Assembly: GCA_016209585.1 (NCBI GenBank) | Contig: JACQVU010000336.1 | Span: 1 to 15,859, forward strand | DNA: 15,859 bases | Source of the DNA: Planctomycetota bacterium | Lineage (GTDB): Bacteria > Planctomycetota > UBA8742 > JACQVU01 | Direction: 5' to 3' | In this document: in pieces, positions 1 through 7,168 of the stretch | How the letters are laid out: each line of letters starts with the position of its first letter | Position numbering within the stretch: position 1 is the stretch's first letter | Notes under the pieces: model-generated | The model's input: only the letters and a program-made list of their open reading frames with translations | What the model was told of the DNA's origin: nothing | The model's database searches: none | Program-made: the position numbers and the translations under genes

Positions 1-179
1 ACTCCGAGCAGTTGTGGGAGACCACGATGGACCCGGCGAAGCGCAGCCTTTTGAAGGTGCGGATCGAGGACGATTTCGAGACCAACCGTATTTTTTCGCT
101 GCTCATGGGCAGCGACGTGGAGCCTCGCCGGCGCTTCATCGAGCGCAACGCGCTGGAGGTGAAGAATCTGGACGTGTGA
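1..179 (+). CDS. gyrB: DNA gyrase subunit B, C-terminal end (partial)
   Basis: These are the last 58 codons of a type IIA topoisomerase B subunit, read from base 3 and ending in TGA at 177-179. GyrB carries the ATPase and TOPRIM domains of gyrase, which introduces negative supercoils. The visible tail holds the family's C-terminal signature: LWETTMDP, then IEDDFETNRIFSLLMGSDVE, then RRRFIERNALEVKNLDV just before the stop. A KNLDV/KNLDI ending is typical of GyrB. ParE has a related tail, so GyrB is favoured but not proven from this fragment. The 5' part of the gene lies outside the window. The next gene starts 69 bases downstream on the same strand, so read-through is possible. Confidence 0.93.
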   Translation, partial: SEQLWETTMDPAKRSLLKVRIEDDFETNRIFSLLMGSDVEPRRRFIERNALEVKNLDV

Positions 180-248
180 GGGGGGTATGTCCGAAAGCAG
201 ATCGAACCTGTGCGACGCATCATGTAGGTATCTTGCGCGCTTCCTCCC

Positions 249-1991
249 ATGTTCACCCGCCTCACCGTCCGGAACTTCAAGCGATTTGTCGAGGCGGAAA
301 TCGAACTGGGCGACACGGTGGTCCTCGTCGGGCCGAACAACTCGGGAAAGACGACGATCCTGCAGGCCTTGGCGCTGTGGGACGCGGGTCGAAAAACCTG
401 GGCGATCAAGCGCGGCGCGCGCTCCCCGCGCGAGAAGAAAGGCGTGGCGCTGAACCGGCGCGACATCGTCCAGATTCCCCTGCCTGCGGCGAAGTTTCTC
501 TGGCGTGGGCTGAAGGTGCGGGACGTGCGCCGCGCCGCGGGCGGCGGCGCGAAGAAGTCGGCGAACGTCAAGAACGTCCACATCCAGGTGTCGGTGGAAG
601 GGGTGACGGATGGCCAGCCATGGATCAGCGCGTTCGAGTTCGATTTCGCCAACGAGGAGGTGCTCTACTGTCGGCCATCGCGTGAGTTCCTCCCACATCC
701 ATTCGGGAGGGACGCGCCGGAGGGCGTGAAGATCGCCTACCTTCCGCCCATGTCGGGTTTGGCGTCAGTGGAACCCAAGGTCGAGGCGGGGCGGATCGAC
801 GTGCTCCTGGGTGAGGGACAGACGGCGCAGGTTCTGCGCAATCTGTGCCACCAGATCCACGCGCGTTCCGCTGAGGGGGCCGCCGGCGAGGATCGTGAGT
901 GGGCCATGCTCGTCGACACGATGCGCCGGCTTTTCGGCGTGACGCTGCTTCCGCCGACGCACGTGGCGCAGCGCGGCGAGATCACCATGACGTATCAGGA
1001 CGAGAGCGGGTCGGTGCTGGACCTCTCGTGCGCCGGAAGGGGCCTGCAGCAGACGCTCTTGTTGCTCACGCACCTCCTCGTGAACCCGGGCGCCGTGCTG
1101 CTGCTGGACGAACCCGACGCGCACCTGGAAACGCTTCGCCAGAGACAAACCTACGAGGCGCTGACGGAGACGGCGAGCCGTCAGGGGAGTCAGATCATCG
1201 CCGCGAGCCACTCGGAGGTCATTCTCGAGGAGGCGGCGTCGCGCGACATGGTGATCGCGCTCGTCGGACGTCCGCATCGGATCGATGATCGGGGCACGCA
1301 AGCGCGCAAGGCGCTGCGCGACATCTCATACGAACATTACTATCTGGCGGAGCGCACGGGTTGGGTGCTGTACCTCGAAGGCTCCACGGATCTCGCCATC
1401 CTTCGCGCGTTCGCGGCGAAACTCGATCATCCCGTCGCGACCCACCTGGAGCAGCCCTTTTGCCACTACGTGGGGAACCACATGCAAGCGGTGGCGGGCC
1501 ACTTCTACGGCCTGCGGGAAGCGACGGCGAACCTGGTCGGCGTCGCGCTGTTCGATCGTCCCGCGCATGCCGTGCCGCCGAACCTCGGCGCGGAAACGCT
1601 GACGTGGAGGCGGCGCGAAATCGAAAACTACTTCTGCTTTCCCAGCGTGTTGCTGGCGTACGCCCGGTACGACGTGAAGCGCGACCTCTTCTCCGACGCG
1701 CAGGCGCGCAAGCGCGAGGCGATCATGCAGGAACTCATCAGCGACCGGATTCCGCCGGCCGCGCTGCGCGATCTCGACGACCGGTGGTGGGCGAACACGA
1801 AAATCACCGATGACTTCCTCGACCCGCTCTTCGAAGACTATTTCAAACGCCTCGGTCTGGAAAACCTCATGCGCAAGTCCGGGTACCACCGCCTGCTGGA
1901 GTTCGTCGCGCCCGGCGATCTGAACGAGGAGGTCCGGGAGAAACTCGACGCCATCGCCGCCGTCGCGAAGCGAGCGACGCCCCGTGCGTAG
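249..1991 (+). CDS. OLD-like AAA ATPase with C-terminal TOPRIM-type domain
   Basis: A 580-residue protein combining an SMC/ABC-like ATPase with a nuclease-type domain. The first residues (MFTRLTVRNFKRF) are the usual start of RecF/OLD-type ATPases. Walker A is GPNNSGKTT at 28-36. A signature-like DLSCAGRGLQQ precedes Walker B LLLDEPDAHLE, with Asp287 and Glu288. A switch histidine follows in AASHSEV. The C-terminal half has a TOPRIM-like set: YLEGSTDLAIL with Glu377 and Asp381, LFD with Asp436, and RREIENYF with Glu459. OLD, Gabija GajA and PARIS proteins pair an ATPase with such a domain and act in phage defence or DNA processing; a defence role here is inference. No UvrD-like GajB partner is nearby. 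No clear Shine-Dalgarno precedes ATG 249. The gene lies between gyrB and convergent priA. Confidence 0.85.
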   Translation: MFTRLTVRNFKRFVEAEIELGDTVVLVGPNNSGKTTILQALALWDAGRKTWAIKRGARSPREKKGVALNRRDIVQIPLPAAKFLWRGLKVRDVRRAAGGGAKKSANVKNVHIQVSVEGVTDGQPWISAFEFDFANEEVLYCRPSREFLPHPFGRDAPEGVKIAYLPPMSGLASVEPKVEAGRIDVLLGEGQTAQVLRNLCHQIHARSAEGAAGEDREWAMLVDTMRRLFGVTLLPPTHVAQRGEITMTYQDESGSVLDLSCAGRGLQQTLLLLTHLLVNPGAVLLLDEPDAHLETLRQRQTYEALTETASRQGSQIIAASHSEVILEEAASRDMVIALVGRPHRIDDRGTQARKALRDISYEHYYLAERTGWVLYLEGSTDLAILRAFAAKLDHPVATHLEQPFCHYVGNHMQAVAGHFYGLREATANLVGVALFDRPAHAVPPNLGAETLTWRRREIENYFCFPSVLLAYARYDVKRDLFSDAQARKREAIMQELISDRIPPAALRDLDDRWWANTKITDDFLDPLFEDYFKRLGLENLMRKSGYHRLLEFVAPGDLNEEVREKLDAIAAVAKRATPRA

Positions 1992-2034
1992 CGTGAGCCG
2001 GCGTCGACCGGGCTTCCAAATACGGTCTTGATCT

Positions 2035-4446
2035 TCACGCCAGTTGGGTCGGGTCAACGTCGACGATCACCTGCACGGCGCGCTCGCGTTCCGCGCGGCG
2101 CTGGCGCAGCAATCTCACGGCGCGGCCCAGCGCCGCCGCGGTTCCAGCCTTGATCAGCACCTGCCAGCGGAAGCGGTCGCGGACGAACTCGATGGGGCAG
2201 GGCGAGGGGCCGAGCACCCGAGCGCGCGGCTCGTTCGCCAGGCGCTCACGCAGCGTGGCGGCGGCGGCCTCGGCGGCGGCGCGGACGGCGCCCAGGTTCT
2301 TGCCGAGGACCTCGACGCGCACCAGGTGGCAGAAGGGGGGGTACCAGGTCTCCTCGCGGAGGGCCATTTCGCGGGCCACGAAACCATCCACGTCGTGCGC
2401 CGCGGCGAGGCGGATTTCGGGTTGGTCGGGCATCCAGGTCTGGACGACGACGCTGCCCGGTTTGACCGCGCGGCCGGGTCGGCCAGCCACCTGCATCACG
2501 AGTTGGAAGGTGCGCTCGCCGGCGCGGAAATCGGGCAGGTGGAGGCCGAGGTCGGCGCAGATGACGCCCACCAGCGTGACGTTGGGGAAGTCCAGCCCCT
2601 TGGCGACCATCTGCGTGCCGACCAGCACGTCGATCTCGCCCCGCCGGAAGGCGGCCAGAACGTCCTCGTAGTCCTCGCGGGCGCGCATGGCGTCGCTGTC
2701 CATGCGCCGGACGACCGCGCCGGGGAGGCGGGCGGCGACGACCTCCTCGACCTTCTCGGTTCCAAGGCCGAACTCCGTCAGCGTTCCGCGGTTGCACGCC
2801 GGGCACCGCGAGGCGCGGGGGCGGCTGTCGGCGCAGAGGTGGCAGAGGAGCCTCCCGAGGGACTTGTGCCATGTGAGCGGAACGTCGCAACTGGCGCAGG
2901 TGACGGCCTGGCGGCACGCCGCGCACCAGAGCGTGGCGTGGTAGCCGCGGCGGTTGAGGAAGAGGATGGCCTGTTCGCGCCGGGCGACGGTGTCGGCCAG
3001 GCGGCGCATGAGTTCCACCGAGAGCGTCCCGGCGCCCAGGCGGTCGCGGGGGTCGCGTTCCTGGGCGTCCCGGTGCATGTCAACGACCGTGACGGCCGGC
3101 ATGGGCAGGTCGCCGATGCGGCGGGTGAGCCGCACGCGGGCGTACTTGCCGATCTGAACGTTGTGAATGGTCTCCAGGGAGGGGGAGGCGCTGCCGAGCA
3201 CCACGTGGCAGCCCTCGCCGCGGGCGCGGACCACGGCCACGTCGCGGGCGTGGTAGCGGGGCGCGTTCTGCTGCTTGAAACTCGGCTCCTGCTCCTCGTC
3301 CACCACGATGAGGCCCAGGCGCGGCGTCGGCGCGAAGAGGGCCGAGCGCGGGCCGATCACGATGCGCGCCTCGCCCGACCGGATGCGCAGTTTCTCGCCC
3401 CGCCGCTCCCGCTCCGTGAGCATGGAGTGCAAAACGGCCACGCCCTCGAACCGCTCGCTGAACACCCGCGTGGCCTGCGGCGTGAGCGCGATCTCCGGCA
3501 CCAGGACGATGGCGCTCTTCCCCTCGGCCACCACCTCTTCGATGAGCCGCAGGTAGACCTCCGTCTTGCCGCTGCCGGTGACGCCCTGGAGCAACGTGAC
3601 GCCGAAATCCTTCGCGCGGCGCTCGGCCCGCAGGAACTCCACCGCGGCCGATTGCTCGGCGGTGAGCGTCGGCGGCGGGGCGAAGGGGACGGCGGGGCGC
3701 CAGTCGGCGGGCGCGGTCACGGGGCGGACCTCGTACGAGACGAGCCCCCGGCGCGCCAGCGTCTGGATGGGCGATCCGGTGTAGCCGGTCAACCGCTGGA
3801 CCTGCGGCGCGGTGTAGTCGTGCTCCGTGTTGAGCAAAACGCGCAGCACCTTGGCCTGCTTCTCCTCGGCCGGCTCGGGTCGGCCGTCCTCGGGCGGGCG
3901 GGAGCGATGCAGGCGCTCGCCCCGCCGTTCGGCCCGCGTGAGCACGGCCAGTTCCAGGTCGGCGACCGCGCGCTCGATGTCCGCGCGCGGGAGCGCCAGC
4001 CGCAGGTAGCGGACCACCCGCGCTGGCCCGCGGGGCGCGGCCTCGCCCGACAGGAGCGCGAACAGCGCCTCGCCGAGCGACGCCGCGTAGTACGCCGCCA
4101 TCCACTTCCCGAGGTCCAGCAGCCTCGTGGTGAGCAGGGGGGGATCGTCCACCAGCCGACGGAGGGGCTTCACCCGGCGGGGATCGAGATCACAGGTCGA
4201 TGACAGGCCGACGCAGATACCGGTCTCGACGCGCCGGCCGAACTCGGCTTCCACGCGCGCGCCGGCTTGCAAGGCCCCGGCAAGCGGGCCGGGGACCGCG
4301 TAGGTATATGCTCTGTCGAGCGGCGTCTGGAAGACGACGGCGGCGAAGAGAGGCGGCGCGTCGCCCTCCAAAGCAGCCGCCGCCCGCGCATCCCTGTTCG
4401 TATCCGCATCGGCGTCGGGCGGGGCGGCGGCTTCCGGGAAGGTCAT
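2035..4446 (-). CDS. priA: Primosomal protein N' (replication restart helicase PriA)
   Basis: An 803-residue superfamily 2 helicase that reloads the replisome at stalled forks. After a 30-residue extension, the 3'-end DNA-binding domain begins near PPLFAAVVFQTPLDRAYTYA. A winged-helix segment follows around 195-240. Walker A is GVTGSGKT at 288-295. Motif II reads DEEQ at 383-386 instead of the usual DEEH. Eight cysteines of the two zinc sites are present: 508, 511, 517, 520, 535, 538, 548 and 551. Helicase motifs V/VI appear as VGTQMVAKGLDFPNV and QVAGRPGRA. ATG at 4446-4444 overlaps the response regulator's TGA (ATGA), and a GGGAGGG run abuts the start, so translational coupling is likely. 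An upstream-extended reading with 67 more residues is only the regulator gene read in another frame. The gene converges with the ATPase gene, leaving 43 bases between stops. Confidence 0.96.
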   Translation of the reverse strand: MTFPEAAAPPDADADTNRDARAAAALEGDAPPLFAAVVFQTPLDRAYTYAVPGPLAGALQAGARVEAEFGRRVETGICVGLSSTCDLDPRRVKPLRRLVDDPPLLTTRLLDLGKWMAAYYAASLGEALFALLSGEAAPRGPARVVRYLRLALPRADIERAVADLELAVLTRAERRGERLHRSRPPEDGRPEPAEEKQAKVLRVLLNTEHDYTAPQVQRLTGYTGSPIQTLARRGLVSYEVRPVTAPADWRPAVPFAPPPTLTAEQSAAVEFLRAERRAKDFGVTLLQGVTGSGKTEVYLRLIEEVVAEGKSAIVLVPEIALTPQATRVFSERFEGVAVLHSMLTERERRGEKLRIRSGEARIVIGPRSALFAPTPRLGLIVVDEEQEPSFKQQNAPRYHARDVAVVRARGEGCHVVLGSASPSLETIHNVQIGKYARVRLTRRIGDLPMPAVTVVDMHRDAQERDPRDRLGAGTLSVELMRRLADTVARREQAILFLNRRGYHATLWCAACRQAVTCASCDVPLTWHKSLGRLLCHLCADSRPRASRCPACNRGTLTEFGLGTEKVEEVVAARLPGAVVRRMDSDAMRAREDYEDVLAAFRRGEIDVLVGTQMVAKGLDFPNVTLVGVICADLGLHLPDFRAGERTFQLVMQVAGRPGRAVKPGSVVVQTWMPDQPEIRLAAAHDVDGFVAREMALREETWYPPFCHLVRVEVLGKNLGAVRAAAEAAAATLRERLANEPRARVLGPSPCPIEFVRDRFRWQVLIKAGTAAALGRAVRLLRQRRAERERAVQVIVDVDPTQLA

Positions 4447-4817
4447 CCCTCCCTTGTGCAACAGACGTTGGCTGAAATCAACCCTTCGAGTTCGACCGGA
4501 GAGAAGGGCTTGCCGAGCACGGCGACCACGTTGGACTCGAAGGCGATCGACTCGTAGACCGACTCGTTGATGTAGGCGCTCAAGACCAGGATCCGCGTCT
4601 GCGGGGCGACGATACCCAGCGAGCGGATGAACGTCACCCCGTCCCACTCCGGCATCATCAGGTCGGTGATCACCAGATCATACCGCCCCGTGACCGCTTG
4701 CTGGAAGCCGTGGTGACCGTCCAGCGCCACCTCCACCTCGTGGCCGGCCCGGCGTCCCATCAGATGGAGGAAGTGCCGCACCGCCGGATCGTCTTCGACC
4801 ACGAGCAACCGAGCCAT
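4443..4817 (-). CDS. Single-domain (CheY-like) response regulator
   Basis: A 124-residue receiver domain with no output domain. The acidic pocket is Asp9-Asp10 in LLVVEDD, the phospho-acceptor is Asp52 in LVITDLMMPEWDG, the switch hydroxyl is Ser80 in ILVLSAY, and the conserved lysine is Lys103 in LGKPFSP. ATG 4817 is chosen over the upstream ATG at 4907 because the receiver fold begins exactly there and GGGAGA lies seven bases before it. Its stop overlaps the priA start by ATGA, and a sigma-70-like promoter sits at 4867-4894. No histidine kinase is present in the window, so the phosphodonor is unknown. Such stand-alone receivers usually act by protein-protein contact. A link to replication restart is suggested only by the operon. 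Confidence 0.93.
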   Translation of the reverse strand: MARLLVVEDDPAVRHFLHLMGRRAGHEVEVALDGHHGFQQAVTGRYDLVITDLMMPEWDGVTFIRSLGIVAPQTRILVLSAYINESVYESIAFESNVVAVLGKPFSPVELEGLISANVCCTREG

Positions 4818-4866
4818 TGGTCTCTCCCGCTTTGACGTTTCCCCACACCGAAGAAACGCTTCCCGA

Positions 4867-4894
4867 AGAATAGCGCATAGACCGCATAAGTCAA
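4867..4894 (-). promoter_or_regulatory. Putative sigma-70 promoter of the response regulator-priA operon
   Basis: On the minus strand, TTGACT (4894-4889) and TATTCT (4872-4867) are separated by 16 bases, in a locally AT-rich stretch that contrasts with the GC-rich surroundings. The predicted leader before ATG 4817 is about 40-45 bases. Just upstream, TCACA and TGTGA half-sites flank an A-rich run near 4898-4917, a loose inverted repeat that could be an activator site. Called by eye from consensus. Confidence 0.5.
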
Positions 4895-4967
4895 ATTTAT
4901 CACACATTTTTTTGTGAAATCGCCTCTACGCCCGCTAAAGATTCTCTTGGAACGGCTAAAATGGATA

Positions 4968-6374
4968 TCATGCAGCCTTCGTTGGCACCCTGACCCAAAA
5001 GAAAGCGGTGGCGGCCAGGCCGATCCCGCCTCCAATCAGGAAAGTGACCTCCGGTCCGAGCCAGAACCAGAGCAGTGCGGCGACCAACGGCGCGGGGCAG
5101 AACATGAACGAGCGCGTTCCCCAGTACAGCCCCACGGCGCGAGCGCGCACCTCGCTTGGGAAACTGGAAGCGATAAGCGCCTTGCGCGCCGGCTCGCCGA
5201 TCTCGCGTAACCCGTTGAGCACGAAGACGATAACAAGCGCCGCCATCACCGGAAGCCCCGTCTTCGGCAGGGTCACCAGGAGGATCGGAAAGAGCGCGAA
5301 GAGGAGGAACGTCAGCCCGATGAACGGCTTTGGGCTGGCGGCGCGGTCGACCATCTTCCCCACCGGGATGTAGGTCGCCAGCGCCACGAAACTGGCAGTG
5401 GCTGGCAGTATGCCCCACTCGGTGTCTGAGAGAGCCAGCGTGCCGACGACGTAGAGCGAAGCGAAGTCGCGCGCGAACCAGTCGCTCCAGCGCAGGAATA
5501 TCTCGGCGGTGAGCAGCCGCCGCAGGTGGGCGGGCATCTCTTTCAGCACCTTGCGCGCGGGAACGGTCGGGCCGGCGGCGCGCGGGCGCATCCGGCTGAG
5601 CAGCGACCACTGCACCGCCATCGCGACGGCGAGAATGGCCAGCGCCAGCCAGAGGTTGCCGACGAAACCGAACGTGATGATGGCGCCGCCGATCAGCGGG
5701 CCGATCACTTTCGGCAACCGCTTCTGGATGCTCTGGACGGCGAAGGCGATGGTGCGGCGATCCTGGCGCACCGCCGCGCCCACCACCTCGAACGTGGTGG
5801 GCACGGAAAGCGGCTCCCAGTTGGTGATCAGCAACGCGCCGCAGATCGCCGCCCAAGGCTCACGGACGGAGAGGAGCAGCGCGAAGCCCGCCACCATCGG
5901 CAGCGCCGACACCACCAGCGCCAGCCGCGCGCCCAACCGATGGGTGGCCGCGCCGCCAATGATGTAGCCGAACCCCTCAAGGACGTTGACGGCGCACGAG
6001 AAGAGCCCCAGTTGCCAGACCGCCTTGAGCAACTCCTGGTTCAGCGCCGCCGGATCGCTTCCCGCCGGGGCGGCGGCGGCGGCGGACGCGGCCGCGCCGC
6101 GCAGCTGCTCGTTGAGCGACTTCAGATAGGGGCCGAAAAACGGCCGCCACACCTCTTCCGCCAGCCCCAACCCGGCCCCAGCCACCAGGACGCCCAACAT
6201 GGGGCGATTGACGCCCAGCCAGCCCGCGACGCGCGCCAGGCGGGCGGTCTCCTCCGTCGCCGGGGCCGGCCTCTTCGCGCCGGAAGGCTGGGCCGCGTTC
6301 CCGTCGGCCGGGTGGGGTGACGAGCCGGCGGCGTCCGCAGCCCCCTCCGCGCGCGGGCTGGTTTCATCCTTCAT
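4968..6374 (-). CDS. Major facilitator superfamily (MFS) transporter
   Basis: A 468-residue polytopic membrane protein. I count about twelve hydrophobic helices in two six-helix halves, split by a charged loop around residues 250-275 (RMRPRAAGPTVPARKVLKEM). The half-B motif EPARKALIASSFPSEVRARA resembles loop motifs of MFS exporters. The substrate cannot be told from sequence. The first 55 residues are Ala/Pro-rich and low in complexity. A second Ala-rich insert (AAASAAAAAPAGSDPAALN) follows helix 1. The ATG at 6374 lies inside a period-7 tandem repeat, and part of a 30-bp direct repeat encodes the first residues. Translation could therefore start further in, for example at the Met before LGVLVAG. 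The GGAAGG run directly before the ATG is itself part of the repeat. The gene follows the Rrf2 gene by 79 bases on the same strand. Confidence 0.9.
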   Translation of the reverse strand: MKDETSPRAEGAADAAGSSPHPADGNAAQPSGAKRPAPATEETARLARVAGWLGVNRPMLGVLVAGAGLGLAEEVWRPFFGPYLKSLNEQLRGAAASAAAAAPAGSDPAALNQELLKAVWQLGLFSCAVNVLEGFGYIIGGAATHRLGARLALVVSALPMVAGFALLLSVREPWAAICGALLITNWEPLSVPTTFEVVGAAVRQDRRTIAFAVQSIQKRLPKVIGPLIGGAIITFGFVGNLWLALAILAVAMAVQWSLLSRMRPRAAGPTVPARKVLKEMPAHLRRLLTAEIFLRWSDWFARDFASLYVVGTLALSDTEWGILPATASFVALATYIPVGKMVDRAASPKPFIGLTFLLFALFPILLVTLPKTGLPVMAALVIVFVLNGLREIGEPARKALIASSFPSEVRARAVGLYWGTRSFMFCPAPLVAALLWFWLGPEVTFLIGGGIGLAATAFFWVRVPTKAA

Positions 6375-6423
6375 CCTTCCGCCTTCGACCTTCCGTCCGC
6401 GGCCCCCTCCGCGCGCGGGCTGG
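6332..6423. repeat. 30-bp direct repeat pair, 62 bp apart
   Basis: Two copies, 6332-6361 and 6394-6423, differ at one base of 30 (CGTCCGC, then A or G, then GCCCCCTCC, a CG-rich core and GGGCTGG). The 32 bases between them are mostly the TTCATCC-type heptamer array. The first copy lies within the MFS coding sequence and the second just upstream of its start. Only two copies are seen. Confidence 0.85.
6363..6397. repeat. Period-7 tandem repeat (TTCATCC type)
   Basis: Five consecutive seven-base units: TTCATCC, TTCATCC, TTCCGCC, TTCGACC, TTCCGTC. The second unit supplies the ATG start codon of the MFS gene on the minus strand. The units keep a TTC...C skeleton while the middle drifts. Confidence 0.8.
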
Positions 6424-6453
6424 CCGGGCCGTCGCGGGGCGTCGTCCCGCTCA

Positions 6454-6894
6454 TCAACGCCTTTTGCGCGGGGGCGCGTGGGCCGTCTTCACACGTTTTG
6501 TTTCGAACTCGGCGAGATGGCGGAGGGTGGTTTTCTTCAGGTAGTCGATCTCCTTCTCGCGGTGCACTACCCAGAAGCGATGGGCGGGGCAGGCGCGAAG
6601 ATCGGAGCACTCGTCGTTTCCCAGCAGGCAGCGTGGCATCAGCAGGGGATCGTCAAGCGCGGCGCAGAGTTCGTGCAGCGTCACCTGCTCCGGCTTGCGA
6701 GCCATGGAGACCCCGCCGCCGATTCCGCGCTGTGTGGCGACGAAGCCTTTGCGCGAGAGCATGTTGATCAGTTTCGCCAGGTAGGCGGTGGGGATACCGG
6801 TGCCGGCGGCGATTTCCCGGACCAGCATGGGATGGTCGTTGGCCGCGAGGTGGCCCAGGGCAGTGATGGCGTAGCCGACGGTCTGGCAGAGCAT
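6454..6894 (-). CDS. Rrf2-family transcriptional regulator, probable Fe-S sensor
   Basis: A 146-residue Rrf2-type regulator (the IscR/NsrR/CymR family). The N-terminus MLCQTVGYAITALGHLA matches the family's usual start. A winged helix-turn-helix follows: VREIAAGTGIPTAYLAKLI is the recognition region, and RGIGGGV at 56-62 is the wing. Cys89, Cys96 and Cys102, spaced C-x6-C-x5-C and followed by His105, resemble the cluster ligands of Fe-S-binding members, so sensing of iron-sulfur status, nitric oxide or redox is likely. The effector itself cannot be told. An upstream ATG at 6993 is rejected because its extra 33 residues are encoded by a heptamer repeat. No Shine-Dalgarno precedes ATG 6894. The gene is divergent from coxBA, which is the obvious candidate target, and upstream of the MFS gene on the same strand. 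Confidence 0.92.
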   Translation of the reverse strand: MLCQTVGYAITALGHLAANDHPMLVREIAAGTGIPTAYLAKLINMLSRKGFVATQRGIGGGVSMARKPEQVTLHELCAALDDPLLMPRCLLGNDECSDLRACPAHRFWVVHREKEIDYLKKTTLRHLAEFETKRVKTAHAPPRKRR

Positions 6895-6930
6895 GTGTGG
6901 TCGGGGGATGGGGGACAGGCGGAGTACCGC

Positions 6931-6979
6931 GGTGTTGGGTGCTGGGTGCTGGGTGCTGGGTGTTGGGTGTTGGGTGTTG
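6931..6979. repeat. Seven-copy heptamer tandem repeat (GGTGYTG)
   Basis: Seven uninterrupted seven-base units: GGTGTTG, three copies of GGTGCTG, then three copies of GGTGTTG. The two variants are sorted in blocks rather than mixed, as expected from slippage. The array ends in GGGTGTTGGGCCCAGCACCC (6972-6991), a 20-base palindrome with one mismatched pair, as if a unit had inverted. It lies 37 bases upstream of the Rrf2 start. Confidence 0.95.
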
Positions 6980-7027
6980 GGCCCAGCACCCAAAGGCGGG
7001 GGTCAGGGGTCGGGGACGCTCTCTTGA

Positions 7028-7041
7028 CTGACAACTGACAA
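7028..7041. repeat. Short period-7 repeat (CTGACAA x2)
   Basis: Two full CTGACAA units with a partial unit (TTGA) before them. The same TTGACTGACAAC string occurs at 11308-11319, where it supplies the putative -35 box of the ABC operon, so this looks like a dispersed sequence family. Confidence 0.6.
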
Positions 7042-7085
7042 CCGGCCGCCGATTATTACCCGAAGGCAAGCGTAACGGGGAGGAA

Positions 7086-7099
7086 GAAATCTGGATTTC
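7086..7099. promoter_or_regulatory. 14-bp perfect palindrome, candidate operator
   Basis: GAAATC-TG-GATTTC is a perfect inverted repeat in the Rrf2-coxB intergenic region, ending two bases before a putative -35 box. Position and symmetry suit a dimeric regulator such as the adjacent Rrf2 protein. The assignment to that regulator is inference. Confidence 0.4.
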
Positions 7100-7101
7100 A
7101 C

Positions 7102-7130
7102 TTGAGTAAAAGACCTTTCGGTTATTTTAT
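7102..7130 (+). promoter_or_regulatory. Weak putative promoter for coxBA
   Basis: TTGAGT (7102-7107) and TTTTAT (7125-7130) are 17 bases apart, each matching four of six consensus bases, in the only AT-rich stretch before coxB. TATTTT at 7123-7128 would be an alternative -10 with a short 15-base spacer. Confidence 0.35.
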
Positions 7131-7168
7131 GTCGTATTCCTTTGGTAACTTTAACCGTCCGGTGCGAC

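Noticed and set aside
1992..2034. A bidirectional terminator between the converging ATPase and priA genes
   Set aside because: Only a four-base stem (AGCC/GGCT) with no T-run could be found in the 43-base gap.
2044..4203. A 719-codon plus-strand frame opposite priA
   Set aside because: PriA is unambiguous on the other strand; the frame is low-complexity antisense of it.
4818..4967. A terminator after the MFS gene
   Set aside because: The AT-rich stretch has a loose inverted repeat but no GC-rich stem followed by T residues.
6332..6423. A second CRISPR-like unit (30-bp repeats, 32-bp gap)
   Set aside because: There are only two copies, not quite identical. The gap is a heptamer array rather than a unique spacer, and one copy is within coding sequence.
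6895..6993. N-terminal extension of the Rrf2 regulator
   Set aside because: The extra 33 residues are a translation of the heptamer repeat, and the family's normal N-terminus starts at 6894.
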